A DNA stretch of 64,000 nt from Axinella damicornis. Lineage: Eukaryota; Porifera; Demospongiae; Axinellida; Axinellidae. The translations under genes and the position numbers were made by a program. This document shows, in pieces, positions 32,841 through 47,248 of the stretch (position 1 is the first letter of the stretch; every line of letters starts with the position of its first letter). The notes beneath the pieces are model-generated. The model was not told the origin of the DNA. It did no database searches and worked only from the letters and a program-made list of their open reading frames with translations. Where the stretch lies: positions 8,801,415 to 8,865,414 of the forward strand of contig OZ007505.1 in assembly GCA_963931865.1 (NCBI GenBank), written 5' to 3'.

Positions 32841-35270
32841 CGACGTACTCTATCTCTTCTGGGCCTCTGGCCAGTATTAGTACATGTAATAGTTCAGAGA
32901 CAAAGAAACTGCAGCGAACACATCCTGTAGAGAGTGATGTAGCCTTGTTCCCAGGCCTGGGAACGAGGTTAACAGTGATGATGATTGATCTGGTGTTCCT
33001 TCACTCCCAGGCAGATATACTGGCTGCTGAAACTTTATAGTTCATCGAGATCAGAGAACAAAGTGCAAAACAAAGTGCGTGTGTCGTGATTGAAAAAGGG
33101 GGACAGTGTTCCCACCATTCTGTACCACATGCCTGAAACAGACTTTCCCCCTTCATATGTCTGGCCCACAAGGCCAGGCTGGACTTGCAATTATATTTTT
33201 CTGGTACATGTTCATGAGACTGCTCCACCATACCCATTCGGTGATTGGTCTATGCATTATTTTTGTGTACCTCAATCGTTCAATTGTAGCCATTCTCTCT
33301 GAAGCATTCCATCTGTTTATAAATCAAATGGCCTACCACGGTCTCTTCACCTTATTATAGTTATAGAGTTTTAGCACACGATACATAGCTGCAGGGTTTG
33401 TCAGTGACTTGTGGCCAAGTCGTTTAGCATTTGACCAGGCCATGCTGTAAGGTATCATTCCCCCCCCCCCCCCCCCCCTCCTTTGGGAGACCAGCTTTGG
33501 CTGAAAAAGTCTTGAAAGTAAACGTCAGAAATTCAGCCATTACACTCAGTGCTTTTCTATGGAAGTCCCTGGGTAAAATTATACCAGTGGTAGTTGCATA
33601 GGTGGATAACATGGGTGCACATAATGGTAACATTGTTACCACCAAGAGTGTATAATACACTCTTATTATACACTTGTTACCAGCTGCAGCTAACCAGGCC
33701 AGCTAACTAAGGAATTTTATTCTAAAATTGCTTGTGGGCGGGGTTACTCTAATTGAACGTACGAAAATTGTCTCTTTACGGTACATACAAAATTAATTAC
33801 TTAGCCAACAAGACCGCGATCAGAGTGTGCATGTGTACGTGTTGTATACTTGTAGTGCATACCACATAATCGTAGCTAGATCGCGGACCCAATATATACT
33901 TGCGAGCCAAAGAACGAGTGACGGCTGTTGCGTTTCCTCGCCCTTGACAGCGGCACTCTCGGACACCAGAACACCCGCACAACAGTTGCTGTAGCTGTGG
34001 GTGACGTGTTCGGTACGCTTGGATAAACAAGCTAAGCCGTTTCTGTTTACTGGGCTGAAAGCAGCACTCGTAAGTTTGAGTGCAAGATACAATGGTGGTG
34101 AACTTGTTTCATGCTTCCACAGTTTAATACTGTTGTGACCCTTGTGTGCACACTGTCACTAGGAGCTAGTTATAGAGCTGTAAAGGGTGACAACTAGTGA
34201 TTGTGGGTTGCTCTGAGAGTAGATTTTTGTTGACCTAGGCTGTAAATCATAAAATGGTGGGTGTAAGTTATGTGTACAATCTGGTATTTGCGAGGCTGCC
34301 CAAGCAGGCCCGAGTACCAACATCTTGTTGCTTGTAGTGGTATCGGGATTCAAACATCCCTGTGATGGACAAGCAGCAATGATCACCCCACCGGGATCCC
34401 CCTGGCCCCAAACTGTGCCTACATTGATGTTGCCATGATCTCCCCCTCCCCTCCCAACGATACCTACATTGCTACATGGTGTTCTCCTTCGTGTTCTGAG
34501 CTCCGAGTATTCCCTGTACAATAGAGTGGCTGCGTTTGACGTCACCAGCCGTAAAACAACCTAAACGCCCTCCGTTATACTCCGTTTCTTTCATAAGACT
34601 GCATGGCAAGAAAGTAGCAATTTCTACAGTGATCTTAGAAACGCAAGCAGCTCGGAACTTACGAAGTACTACTGTGTCAACTGTCGCTGTAGCGCAGTTA
34701 CCATGCCAATTAGATCGAGCAGCTACGCAACCTCGAGTACAAGTGAGCTAGTAGTTTCCGTCCAGCTGCCATTGAACACCACGTTCTTTTGCCATGCGGA
34801 AGTACTTAGTCACGTGTTTTTTTGGCGTCATAGCGCGTCAATGCAGCCACTCTATAATCTGTCTCATCGCTTACATACCAGACCCTCTCCAACTGTAAGG
34901 GGCGAAATTTTAGTTGGGTTAAAAGCGAGGAAACTGATCTTGCAAACAGGGAAAACCTAAGACCTAGCGGTACAAAGGTAGCCACAAGCCTAATCACAAG
35001 TCTAATCGGTTTATAGTGAGAACTAATACAACAGGATCTGTCTACACCACCCACTTGATAAAAATGCATATTTAATACTGAGCCTGTTAAAATTCAATTT
35101 CTACAGTATTAATTATTCTGATTAACTTAGTTTGTAATTCACCCACGGGCAGCCCATTCAAAGAGAATGCAAAACCTTGAGGTCAGGCGTAACAACACCT
35201 ACACCAAGGTACCTGCCTCTCATTCGTTCTTATTCTCCCAGGTTTTTGTCTGGCTCTCTCCCTCCCAAAG
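32841..35270. other. Intergenic; no gene supported
   Basis: The stretch holds a bare TAGCC/CTGGGAACGAGG pair at about 32941-32971, a C-run at 33461-33478, and a 128-codon minus-strand frame (34159-34545) whose content I do not recognise. The 5' leader of the zinc-finger gene is probably here: TCCCTCCCAAAG just before 35271 could be an acceptor. Confidence 0.5.
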
Positions 35271-36187
35271 ATGATGTTGACTGCAGTTCCGACATCTACT
35301 GCTGCCTTCTCTCCTAACCCTCCTCAGGCCTCAGCACGAGCAAACCCTAATCCTCACAGCATGGATAAACTAACTGCGGCAGCAGTCACTCCCCAATTAG
35401 TCCCCATGACAGCCATGCCCCCACCCCACTTTCTAATCAATCCAGGAACAGGTTACACCCTGGTACCTTCTGTGACGCCACTGAACGGAAAAGAAACGTT
35501 TGGTAGCATCACTTCTCTTCATCCAATGGGGCAGTTTGCAGGGATTACAAGACCTGTCACTGCTATTCCCTACTATCAAACACCGGTTGACTTATATCAT
35601 CCACCTACTCCCTCCTCTCAACAACAGCAGGCCGACCAGACTCCTACTCATACACACCCAACATCGCCACCAAGTGTCATTGTGTCTGACCTTGCGTCAA
35701 ATGGAAATGGGTCTCCAGAAAGCAAACCAGACATCAACAGTGGGAGTGACAGCAGTGCCAGTAGTGCCAGTGGCAGTCCCGGGAATGGGACACTTACTGA
35801 CAGTTTCAGTGGCTCGTGTGAGGAATTGAATACAGGGAGTATGGTGGGCAGGTCTCCGACACCGACGGGAATGGCAGCAGGTACGACGGCAAGGGAAACT
35901 GAGGGGAGTATGGACATCAAGCAAGAGCCCATGGTGACTGAAGATGTGGTGCTTCCAAACTGCACCCGGAGAAACTCCGATAGCAATGTGGAAGATATGA
36001 CCTCAGCGGCAAAGAATTCCTACCCCATCAGTGCCCTGATTGACGTGCCCACCTCCCTCACTCGTAGCTCCAGAACGTCTAGCCTCAGCAGTTCTCTCTC
36101 CTCCTTCCGGTTCGGAGGCAGCCTCAGCCACCTCTGGGCCTCCCAACTCTCCCTCTCAGGCAAAATACCTAACATGAAGAGCACAGG
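35271..36187 (+). CDS. ZNF410: ZNF410-like exon 1
   Basis: 305 codons plus two bases, donor ACAGG|GTAAGT. The exon is low complexity, rich in Ser, Thr, Pro and Gln, with a short Gln run (SSQQQQ). Near the end [20 protein letters not shown] resembles [19 protein letters not shown] at the start of the next exon. Confidence 0.85.
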
Positions 36188-39100
36188 GTAAGTGACATAG
36201 ATTTAGTAGTCCTCCGTGAACCTAAGTATTCAACAAACTATTTCTTCCTTTCCTCTTTCCCTGCCATGGTTGTTTGTCAATTAACATTTTCAAACAGCAC
36301 TGTTTAATATTCAAGCGATGTGATGGTGTCGTTGCCTTGTGTCGAATGACGAATGTTTGTTTGCAATCAATCGATTCATAGTGATATTAATTTTTGGCTG
36401 TACTGTTACCTGGCAAGAAATTTTGGGTGTGATTTTGACCCTTGCACCCTACAAAGGCAAAAAAAAAATACTTGATTGCGGATACAGTAATATTGTTTGA
36501 TTGACATGTTGGTGGTTACAAAAATTATTGTGAAAGATAGGAATGGACTTCCTGGTTGAAGAATCTCTAATGTGCATTGTACAGTGCTTGGAGGCAATTC
36601 CAGTCATTGGTAGGTAGGTGGGGTTGGGGGAGGGCGCCACACTGGAGAGACTACAGCAGCTGCTGTATAGTGGAAAGTGTATTGGCCGCTTGTGTGGGAT
36701 GATTGATCTTGGAGTGGTTGATGCATATGACGCAAATGACAGTAGGGACTAAGAATCCAAACCCATGGATTTATTACAGTAGACACTTTGTTGAACTTTT
36801 CACCTGTGAAGATGGGTTTTGGGATCCCAATGTTTCAGCTAGGTAGTCTCTGTGTTGAAGACTGACTGAGTATAGTCGAAACATTGAGAAGCTGGACAAA
36901 GTAGTATGACTTGCTCCAAGCCTAAACTGGTCACTTACCTCGCGTTGATTGTTGTAGCTGTGTTGCTGGCAGAACAGTTGTGGCTACCGCAACTGTCACC
37001 GCCTCCCCTCCTCCCTCATCCCTTCACGACAAGCACTATCTTCACTCTGACAAGAGTACTAAAAATTCTATGATGGGGATTTGTAGCCCCTCCCTCCCTC
37101 CTCCCAATATTAGGACTAAGACCATGTCACACAATTACTTAAGGTGGCGGGCAAGCAATGTTGGGCATCCATTGACAGTGTGTCTAGTACATTATACGTA
37201 CTTCGTACCGTGACAACACCAGCTGCAAATCTCGGTGAAATACAACACTTTTCTGTACGTCTCAAAAATCAGCTGAACATATTTAGTAAAATGCTCTTCG
37301 CAGGCAGCTCTTCCACTGGTTACTTGAAGGGGCTACGAAGTCATATGGCGTCGAACGAACTTCTCATCGTGGTTTCTCCCCTGCAAGATGTACAAAAACT
37401 GACCTCGCAATAACACTGTTAACTCTGTATCCTGCTAGTTCGGAAGCGTACTCAACGTAGCCCCCTCCAGACTGGGCCTGTCTCGATCCTGAGAAAGAAC
37501 AGTAGCAGTATTGTTAATTCTAAAATCCACTTGCCCGCCACCTTAATGATCTTTTGCTCCCCTCCATCCCGTCAAAGTTACTTACGGTGGAGCAAGTTGA
37601 AGCCTATGCAACAGTTTTATCCCCAGCAGTAACTCAAAATTGGCTGCAGTAACTGGGCTAGAAACGTGGGGGAGGGGAGGGAAGGGGGGGGGGGGGGGGG
37701 GGGGGGGGGTGAGGTGAGATTCTAGATGTGTACATTGTTTGGAAGGGCACAAATGTATGCGCATTCACATTCATAGGTCTGACACACCAAACTCCATGTA
37801 GAACGGTTTATAAATCAAAATTAATTTCACTTTCCCGTACGAGCTCTCTCTCTCATGGAATGCAGACAAGTAGTATTGATTTCCTCTGGATCGAGTTTCA
37901 GGTTTCAATTACAGTGTGGGGGAGCTGCTGCACGTTCCATCGCTAAGCAAATTCAAATACGGAACACACCGCGAGCTGTGACCCTTTCCACCGTATCGAA
38001 TTGAGCTTCCTCTTCCTGAAAAACCACCCAAGTCTTTACATAGATGGCCACATACCCATTGCCACACTGATTCCAATACCGCAAGTCAGCAAAATGAGGT
38101 GGGGGGGACTGGAGATGTTCTTACCATTAAGGCTAGCTCTGGTACCTAGTCTTTGAGACTCCAGTCAGTCCAGTGACACCCGGCTACACAAGAAGGTAGC
38201 TGATTGGTTGTTGGAAAGGTGTGAACACACACTAAACCGCTCCTTTCTGCACAGAACAGTAGTACCTCACTGATCTGTCCTACGTGATGTAGTACTGTTC
38301 CATGTGGAAGGGATCAGTTTCTTTAAAAACTGTAGTAAACGGATGTTGGTAAAGCTTGCGTTTGTCTTTTGATGGGGTGGATCAAGGGTGTGGTTCATTG
38401 TGTAGGATGGCGGTTCTTATGTCAGCAGTCAACTGTGGTAGTATGTCACTGTAGAGTTAAGATTTTTTGCTGGGTCCCATGTTTCCTTTGTATGAAGTTA
38501 GTGATCAGTTGGTCTCCTGGCATCCCGAAAGCTGAGCCCAAGGATTAAAATTTCATGCTCTTGTTAGGTGACCGACCACAAAGGCTGATGAATCCCACAG
38601 TCTAGCGGTGAGTTCTCTTCATTATTCATGACTTTGAAGTTAGACCAACTTTTGTAAAGAATTCCTTTGTAGCTGAACTAATTTTATAATCGCTCTTGTA
38701 GAAATCGCAAAAATGCCCGTCAATTTGTCTAAATCTGTTTTGTAATGGAGTTTTCCTCCAGTTCCCTAGCCAAAGTATGGCAGTATGTTTTTAATTGTTT
38801 GGAGGGCATCTCTTGAGGCCATCCAAGAACTTGGGGGACTTCTAGTTTGCCATAATAGGCTAGGCCCAACGGAGACGGAAACCAACGTAGTGTTCTGTTG
38901 AATTCTAAGGTCAGGTGGTATGCCCTTGCTGCCAGATTTTGTTACTCCATTGTTTATCAGGTTAGCCCTTTTTGGGTGTCTGAAGTTACTCTACCTGTCT
39001 GTCTAATTTGGAAGATTGGGCCCACACTTAAGGAAATACTAGAAGAGATTGGTGTGTGCATTTTGAAAAAGTAATTGAACATGAACAGTTGAAAATCCCA

Positions 39101-42100
39101 CCAATCGCAGTTAGCCAATCTTCATTTGATTGTCTCATTGGAGTGCAGGATGTCCACATCATGAGTATTATTAGTGTAGTAACGTCACTGTAGCTTCATC
39201 CTTAGACCTTCTCCTGCTCTTCATTCTTGACCACATACTTGACCTTTGAACCAAGTGAAGAAAACCCGGAGCCCTGGTATTACTCCTTGTTCATCAAACC
39301 GCAAGGTGGACTTGATCACGACAGGCCCCATCCGCCCGAGAAAGAAAGTGCCTACTGCTGGTGCATGCACGTAATTATGACAAGGGGGAGGGTATATGAT
39401 GCTGGACATGGTCACGTGCCGATGATGTGATGCTCTACCAGAACGAGATCGATCGAGCCTGGATATCACCAGAACTGCACGACAACTATACTGCGCTGGA
39501 TTACTAGCAATTCTTGCTAACTTACAGTCCATGACGAACGCTAATCCTTCGTATCACACAGACGTTTCAAACTCGGTTGGTGAGCTGGGTGAAATTGTCT
39601 TTCTTTTGTGAAAACGGCTGAAATAGAGGCTACCTGTTCCGGCTGGAGACACGTACAGGAGTACTTTGCCACTGAAGGTCATAGAAGAGCGCTCAATCCT
39701 CAAACTCTGTCGTTGCTGCTCAGGAAAGCTGTACGGACCATATAGCGGTAGTACACGAAATTAAGCGCATGTGCAAACAGTGGATGCCAGGCCCTTTCTT
39801 TCTCGGGCGGGCGGGGCCTGGGTATGAGGCTAGATCATGACATAAACTTGGTTTGAACATTTCAGTAACTATGGCAACATGCTGATGCACAAGACATGTT
39901 GGACGAAAGCAGCTCATGACAGCTGTGCCTGCATGCTCTTCAAGTTAGAGCTTCAACACAGAAACGACAGCATTGATCTGTCTGAGCAGTGAGGCGTGCA
40001 CTCACCTTTGAGTACTCGGGCATACCAAGTGCTGGGTAAGCTGTGTAGCTGCCTACTACAACAGATACCTTTGCTTGAACTTTGAAAACATAACTTGTCA
40101 TTTTTACTCGCCCAAATGCGTGGGCACATTGTCGTACATGCAACTGCGGGACTGAGTCCATGTACCAAAGGAGTAGCACCTTCACTCGGTTGTGCGGTAT
40201 TACGAAAGTGGAACAACAGAGGGGGCCTGTGGATGAGCGAGTCACACTGCCTATAGCCCTGAAGTCAATGTGAAGAGACAGGAGTGCATGTGTGGATGAG
40301 TTGCCCACAGCAGCGTCCGGCTACCTAGCTGTCAAATTCCTGTTGACCATATCTAGTGTAGCGGAATTTCCTGGGTTTGGTTTTGCAAGTACTTGACAGA
40401 AGCGGCAGCCAAGTGTACGCATGCTGCAAGTTTAAGCAGAAAACATGGGTTGAAAACACGGGTTGAAAATACACAGTTCTTCAACAGTTGAAACTTGGGT
40501 CGCCCTTCTAAAATGAGCAACTCAATGCACTGTCCTTATAACGTGTGAAGTTGAAATTTTATACTCGCTGATTACCCCATATACTATGCCGTTATTTGGT
40601 ACTTGCACTACCAAATATGGTAAATCATTTAATGCTGGAATTCAACCAGACGTACAGTACAGAAATTGGACGTTGCCATAGTTACTACATGTACTCCTGG
40701 TGGAGGTGATAATGAGGTATTAGCTGCAATCCACAGGTAGAACAATAGGATCCCTTCATCTTGTTCTGTGTGTGGATTGCAGCCACTAGTTGCAGGCTGT
40801 CAAACTCCATATTTACCCTGTGCACATGTGCACAGCAGGGGTAACATGATCGGCTTGTCTGTCTGTCTGTCTGTCCAGCAGTTTGAGCAGTGGAGGCCTT
40901 GTTGAAGGCTTAGTTCTGAATAGAAGTGTCAGAATTCAGAAAATACTAGCGTCTGCACAACTCACAGACTAGCGATCCACTCGAGGGGCTGAGAAAGTTG
41001 CATGAAAGTTGACAATTTGCCCTGTTCTAATTTATACAACTTGACCACACCCTGTTTCTAACATTACTGCCACAGTTGTCCCTCCTGCCACAGTTGGGTT
41101 GTTAGGATAGAAGGACTCATGCAGTTAGGATGTGATATCCTTACCAGAAGTTTAAAAGCTCTGTTGCCTAGCAACCAATAATTTGCCAACACAGTAGTTT
41201 CTCTGAGTTACATACATTATGTGCCTAATCTTAAATTTGCATTTAGAAGCTTCACCACTGAGGTTGTATTGTTATTCAACAATGCCATTGTAGTGGGCAT
41301 AGCAAGCATAACAAGCCAGATGATTGCATCCCTGCAATTTGAATTTCAACTGCAGGGTGTATTGGGACTTAATACTATTCATAATTGTGGGTGTCCCCTT
41401 TGATTACCGTTAACTATGTGTTGGTAATTGTTGCACTATGTTGGCTTCTGTGCACTGGCTCAAGCCATTACTGTAACAGGGCTTTTCCAAACCCTTGCAA
41501 CAGCCACAGCTGATAGTCTCGTGCCCAGCCCCATCTACGCGCGCCCCCTCGGAGAGGGTCTGATCTTTTGAGTGCGATTTCTTGTCACTAACACCTTTCC
41601 CATCTGGAATTTGAGATGGCCAATGAAATCGAAGAGCGCGCACGTAATTCGCTACTAATTGTCGTGGATTACGTCACCGATCGATCGAGGAGTCAAAAAC
41701 AGCTCAGTTTAAACAGCTCGTAGCGAGGACTTACTTTGTTGTTGGTTGATGACACCCCTTCGTAGCTTCTAAGAACCTTTCAGCCATCTCCAACTTTGAA
41801 AAACAACGGTTTACGGCAATACCGGAATGACGAAGAAGTCCACTGCCCTTCTGCTAGCAGCGGATGTTTCGGGGGTTAGGGGACGTCGCTGAGTGCTTGA
41901 AGGTAGGGTAGCACAACAAATAGTACAGAAAGGAGCGTTTATCATCAAATTTCTCTGCATTCTTAGCGCAATCAGCGCTTCAATTACACCTATGCTGGCC
42001 ACACCTCTGTGACAAGAAATGTTACTCAAACGACCAGACGTTCTCCGCCGGTGGGCATGAACGTCTGGGAACGAGACTACACAGCTGGTTGGGTTAAGTG

Positions 42101-45100
42101 GACAATTAATTTTGTGGTCGAAACTCTCGGTTGTGTAAAATCTAGTTAAAGGCCAAAGTTCAGTGCTTAAGTACAGTTATAGCCCTGCCTGCGCTCCATA
42201 TATGGAATGGTCTACACAATTCGCTTTAAGCATTTTAGTGTAGTGTTGCAAGGATTCTGAAAAGCCCTGTATGTTGCAGTGGAGCCTCGTACCCAGGCCC
42301 TCACGCGGAACGCAGAAGAGGGCCTGGTGACACATGGCAAAATTCCTGTATGTACTCAGTCAGCATTATTGCGTAAGCGATTACATTCCTTACTTGGATG
42401 CATTCGAAATCACGCGGAAGGTAGCTGTTGGTGATGGCTAAGTAGAACGTCCTTGCCAAGGAGCGACCAGAGGTGAGTTTTGAAGGCTAGAACAGCAGTT
42501 TTATCAAACGGCTACACTTTTCACGGGATAAAGAATGTAATTACCACGCAGTAATTGGAAATGGATGAACGTGATTCGCCTACCCAAAATCAAGACTGCT
42601 GAGCTCAGCACATATTGGAATTTTGCCAAGTGTCACCAGGCCCACTTCCGCGTTTCACGTGTGGGCCTGGGAACGAGGCTAGTTGCAGTGTTGGAATTCC
42701 AACTTCCCCCTGTCCTATATAGACATTATGGTGCATCACATATGAATGAGCAAGTCTGCATATTCCCACTGCAGTGGGAGCACTCTATGCAGGTACTCTG
42801 TTCCTAGTAACACCCTAATTTAGATCAATATGCTCTGAGGACCTGGGGACCCTGTCTGCTTTGAAGTTGTGAGAATCGTAACATGACTTGCTCCTATAAT
42901 TATGTGATTTTTGGTCTTATTCCGCAAAAAAAAAAAGAAGGTTTCTGTTGCTATGACCCTTGTACCATTGGCCACCATCCATATAGGCTGCATCCTTGAT
43001 TTGAAGTACATAGAATGTATTGTCATAGTGCTTCAGTTATGGCCACCCATTGAACAAATCTGAACTTTTTCTACTGTGGACGTGCCTCCATTAGAATAAT
43101 CCAACGGGGAAATCTTGAGAGGCTGTAACTCGGACACTATACATTCTATGTACTTCATATCTGAGATGCAGCCTATCTGCATGGTGACCAATGGGTTCAA
43201 GAGGGTTGTTGTAACGTTGTCATAGCAATGGAAACCTGGAATTTCATTTTTGCGGAATAAGTCTATTCCTATGGACTTAAGGCCTTCCCGTGTCACCCGC
43301 AATGGTCTCCCACCATACATCATGTTCACTGTAATTAGAACTATATACTTATTTATCCAGTCAATTTGTATGTGCGAATGGCATGGGTAGCTGTTGCAGT
43401 TGGGAATAATAGCATGAGAGAAGTGTGAAATAGCATGAGTGTCTATTGAGCTGAATACTTGCAGCCAAATACAACAGCTATTAATTGCAGGTGTGATAGA
43501 GCCTTTACCATATAGTGTGACCGGGAAGTGGTAACAGTAGCAAGAACCATATGAACAGGTATCTGTGCCTTCATAGGCTTTCGGGATGGTTTCCACGGTG
43601 CTGCTACTCCAGTATGAACCCCTGGGATGTAGTTCCACAGTAAATACGTAGCTAGCCCCTTTCTCAAGGCCCCGAAGAAGGAGGAGGAGGAGGAGGGCCT
43701 GGTATCTACTGTTTGCGCATGTACGTAATTACCCCGTGCGCATGCGCAGCAGAGCCGGGGTAGAGTGATCAGTTTGTCTGTCAGTCTGTCCAGATAGTGT
43801 CCAAGCGGTTTGAGCAGTGAAGGCCTTTGTTGAAGGCTTATTTCAGGATAGAAGTATCAGAATTCATAGGGTCTGCATAACTCACAGACCAGAGATCTAC
43901 TCGAGAGGCTGAGAAAAGCTGCGTGAAATTCGTGCTTCTAATTTATACAACTTGACCACACCCTATTTCTAACATTACTGCCACAACTTACGGTATCTCA
44001 TTCCGTATGCTGACATCGCTGTAATTCGTGGCCTAGCTAGCTCATCGTGCATGCTGTATGAATAATCGGTGGTAGGCCTATAGCTGTCAAGTCAAAGTTG
44101 CGCACAGGGTACATGCTCTGCTGAGCACCTCTATATGCTACCATGTGTTCAAGCAGCGAAGGGGGATGGTCAATTGACGCTTACCTATCCACATGCTTGA
44201 TGGTTCGATGTATGGGTTTACGCTAGATGTAGTAATTGGTCCACCATGAACGAGACCAGGGGGGTTGTCACCAGAACTACACTACAACTAGCACTGCACT
44301 GCCCTGATTCACTGTCAACTCCTCCTGACTTGGCAGTCCATGACAAACAGTAACGCTTTGTAGCACACAGACTTTGGTCGGTAGTCATACGGACACTTCT
44401 TTCCTTGTAAGCAGCTGAAATGGAGGCTACCTGTTCTCTCATATCAGGGCTGTACAGCTAGTTCCAAGTTCCCATTGCATTATGACAGACCATAAACTGA
44501 AATGGCAGATGACTTGGGCCTGCCGGCAGATCCAACACCAGTGGACCAATACCCCCAGTAATATTTTTTGCATGGAAAATTTGTCATGAAACATTCGTAT
44601 GAACATTGCATGGATACAAAAGACACTTACATTGAGGCTGTTCAATCACTACCCGAGATTACGTCATCTTAACAGTCAATATCCAGATATCCTAATCTTC
44701 TGTGCACATGTACATATCTATCTCCCAAGCTGAGAATTACCAGCTGTCATACCTACATATCTATCTCCCAAGCTGAGAATTACCAGCTGTCAAGCTAAAT
44801 TTTAGAGACAACTTCATGTAGCTCGAGGCTACAGCGTTGTCAAGATCAGTTGGCAGCTCTTGTGAACTGATAACAATAGAAGGAAGCACTTCTGTGGCGA
44901 CGGGTGGAACTTTACTCTCACGGTTCAGGCGGTCAGTCACCTACATTCCGTTACCAAGGGCCTGCCTACCAACCAAATCCTGCAAGTATTGCCAACACAA
45001 TTATAGACCAGTTAGAGTGCACCTCCCCCCAAACACATCCGTAATTTCATTCCAGCTAAGTTTATTCTTGTACGTAATGAACACCATTGCTCTCCATTAC

Positions 45101-47203
45101 GTACTTGAGGTATGATAACGCTCCACTAGATCTACGTACGGACAAGTTGAATTTGCTTGAGGATAGAACTGTAGGCCGTTATAGCGCTAGCCATTGATGT
45201 TTTGGGTGTTACAAAGGATTGCCGTACCTGTACCGTGTCGGACCTCTGATAAACAGCCGCCTCTCAGCGTTGTACAACTAACTGTAGGACTGCATACATA
45301 ATGACCCTTCATGAATACACGGTACTTCAAAGAATTTTTCTGCTAATTATGCCATCAGCAACTGTGCTGAGCATTGTGGATAAGTACTCTGCACTGTTAC
45401 TGAGCCGTATTCTGCTGGACCCAGTGACCCCTCTAGGGTTTACTCAAACAAGGTCTTTGCCTAGGACCCCTCTAGGGTTTACTCAAACAAGGTCTTTGCC
45501 CTTTGTGCTATGTATGATATCAGTGCCGATGTGTGGGCTAGCGGCAAGCGTGTGGGTGGGTGCTGTGGGGGTGGACACCTGTTTGAATGGTGATAAGTAC
45601 TCTGTGCACTGTCAATGGGAGCTATACTGCTTTACGCAACGACCCCTCATGCTTGTACACCACATCCTAAGGAATGTATGCACCCTTTGTCCTCATTTAG
45701 CTTACACTGGGTGCACTCAGGCCTGGTGGGGGGAGTAATGTGGGAAGTAATGCGAAGTATTAGCCACTTCAAGCTTCAATTCTTGCCAAGCTCTGCATAC
45801 ATAGCTTTGATGGTTAATGGGACCTCCAAGCCCGAGTGTAAGAGGCTAAGCAGCCCCAAGCTATGTTTGTCCTATATATGCTGTAACGGGAACTAAATCC
45901 TCTGCCAAAAACGCAATAGATATCTGGTGCCGAAATATGACAGCAAATGGTAGTGCTGTTTTCGGGTGTAAGGTTTGGCTACATGTAATGGCAACCTGAT
46001 ACATAGTTGAAATAAGACGGTGTCTACACGTTACATATAAACGTATCCGAGATACATTAGACACGGGTGGATTAGATCTAAGTGTTTACAGCAGCGCAGA
46101 GGAAATGAAGTGTTCGTATATTATTGCCACAGGATATCAATAACTTTGGAAATGGTGAAAACTGTTGGTAGTATCTCACAAACCCTCAGGGCATGATGAG
46201 TGAGCTTCCTGTTCGTCTTGTGGGTAAACAGAAACTGGTAATTGTGCTCCAGCTGGGTAGGAAGGATTTGAAAATTTACGAACTTCACCCAAATCCGGTC
46301 TCATGTTACTCTGCTGTCCATTGGTATGCAGTAGATCACTCTATTAGCATATCTACCACCACCTCTAACAGAGATCTGAGTTTGTATAGTTATTTATCGC
46401 CACAATAGATCCTAATCCCCCCCCCCCGGCCTGGGGACCGTCCATATATATGCCCCTGGGCTGTGGTTGACTTATTCGCATTGCCGGTGACGGTACAGTG
46501 CCAATGTTTGTGGGAATGGGGGGGATAGTGCTGAGTCGTGCATCTGGATTCCTAGACTTCTCTCTCAGCTGGCATTTACCATTTCAGAGGCATTTCTAGT
46601 TGTAGCTGGTTTGTGTAGATCAGGAGCTGATCTCTTCCCCACAATGTCACCTTTCACTTAGAGTGCTTCATGTACATGAGATTGAGGTAGACTGGCGCTA
46701 GTGATTAAATTGATCAGCCTGTGAAGTGTATACTGGAGTACACATGTGAGACCCAGAGTAAACAGGTCAAGACATACACACACTAGTTGGTGTTGGTATT
46801 CATCGCAGAGATCATGAGACTGGAGTGATAAACTATGCCCTGATCAGCACGAGGTTATTATGATTACTTGCACTTTGAGTATTCATATTATTGTGCAGAT
46901 ATTCAGTTATGATTAAGAGTATTCATCAAGGAAGTTAAGTACCATTTTATTCCACCCCTATCTGTGCACACACACACACATACACATGCACACACACACA
47001 CACACGCACGCACACACACGCACGCACACACATGCACACACACACATACACACATACACATGCGCACACGCACGCACGCACGCACGCACACGCACACACA
47101 CACACACACACACACACGCACGCACACACATGCACGCACACACATGCACACACACACATACACACATACACATGCGCACACGCACGCACGCACGCACGCA
47201 CGC

Positions 47204-47248
<45 letters not shown>

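Larger units (their letters stand above)
36188..47245 (+). other. 11-kb intron of the ZNF410-like gene
   Basis: The intron contains MITEs (listed separately), a G-run at 37686-37709, two SINE-like repeats (40810-41075 and 43728-43993), a fold-back (42917-43260), tandem duplications (44708-44790 and 45420-45500) and the (CA)n tract. Apart from the candidate exon at 36973 I see no convincing exon. Confidence 0.7.

Noticed and set aside
34159..34545. 128-codon minus-strand frame
   Set aside because: No domain, no splice partner and uneven composition; left as non-coding.
36830..36890. GTCGAAACATTGAG-like text as part of a Penelope-type element
   Set aside because: It is only a short fold-back; no reverse transcriptase or endonuclease sequence is near.
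38585..38620. CTGATGA word as a hammerhead ribozyme core
   Set aside because: The required GAAA segment and flanking helices do not follow.
43033..43638. 201-codon minus-strand frame, Cys-rich
   Set aside because: It runs through one arm of a fold-back element and a repeat border, has no splice partners, and shows no family likeness. A weak chance of a real exon in the 5' half remains.
45301..45738. 145-codon plus-strand frame in the zinc-finger intron
   Set aside because: It contains a tandem 36-bp duplication that repeats its peptide, with no recognisable domain.
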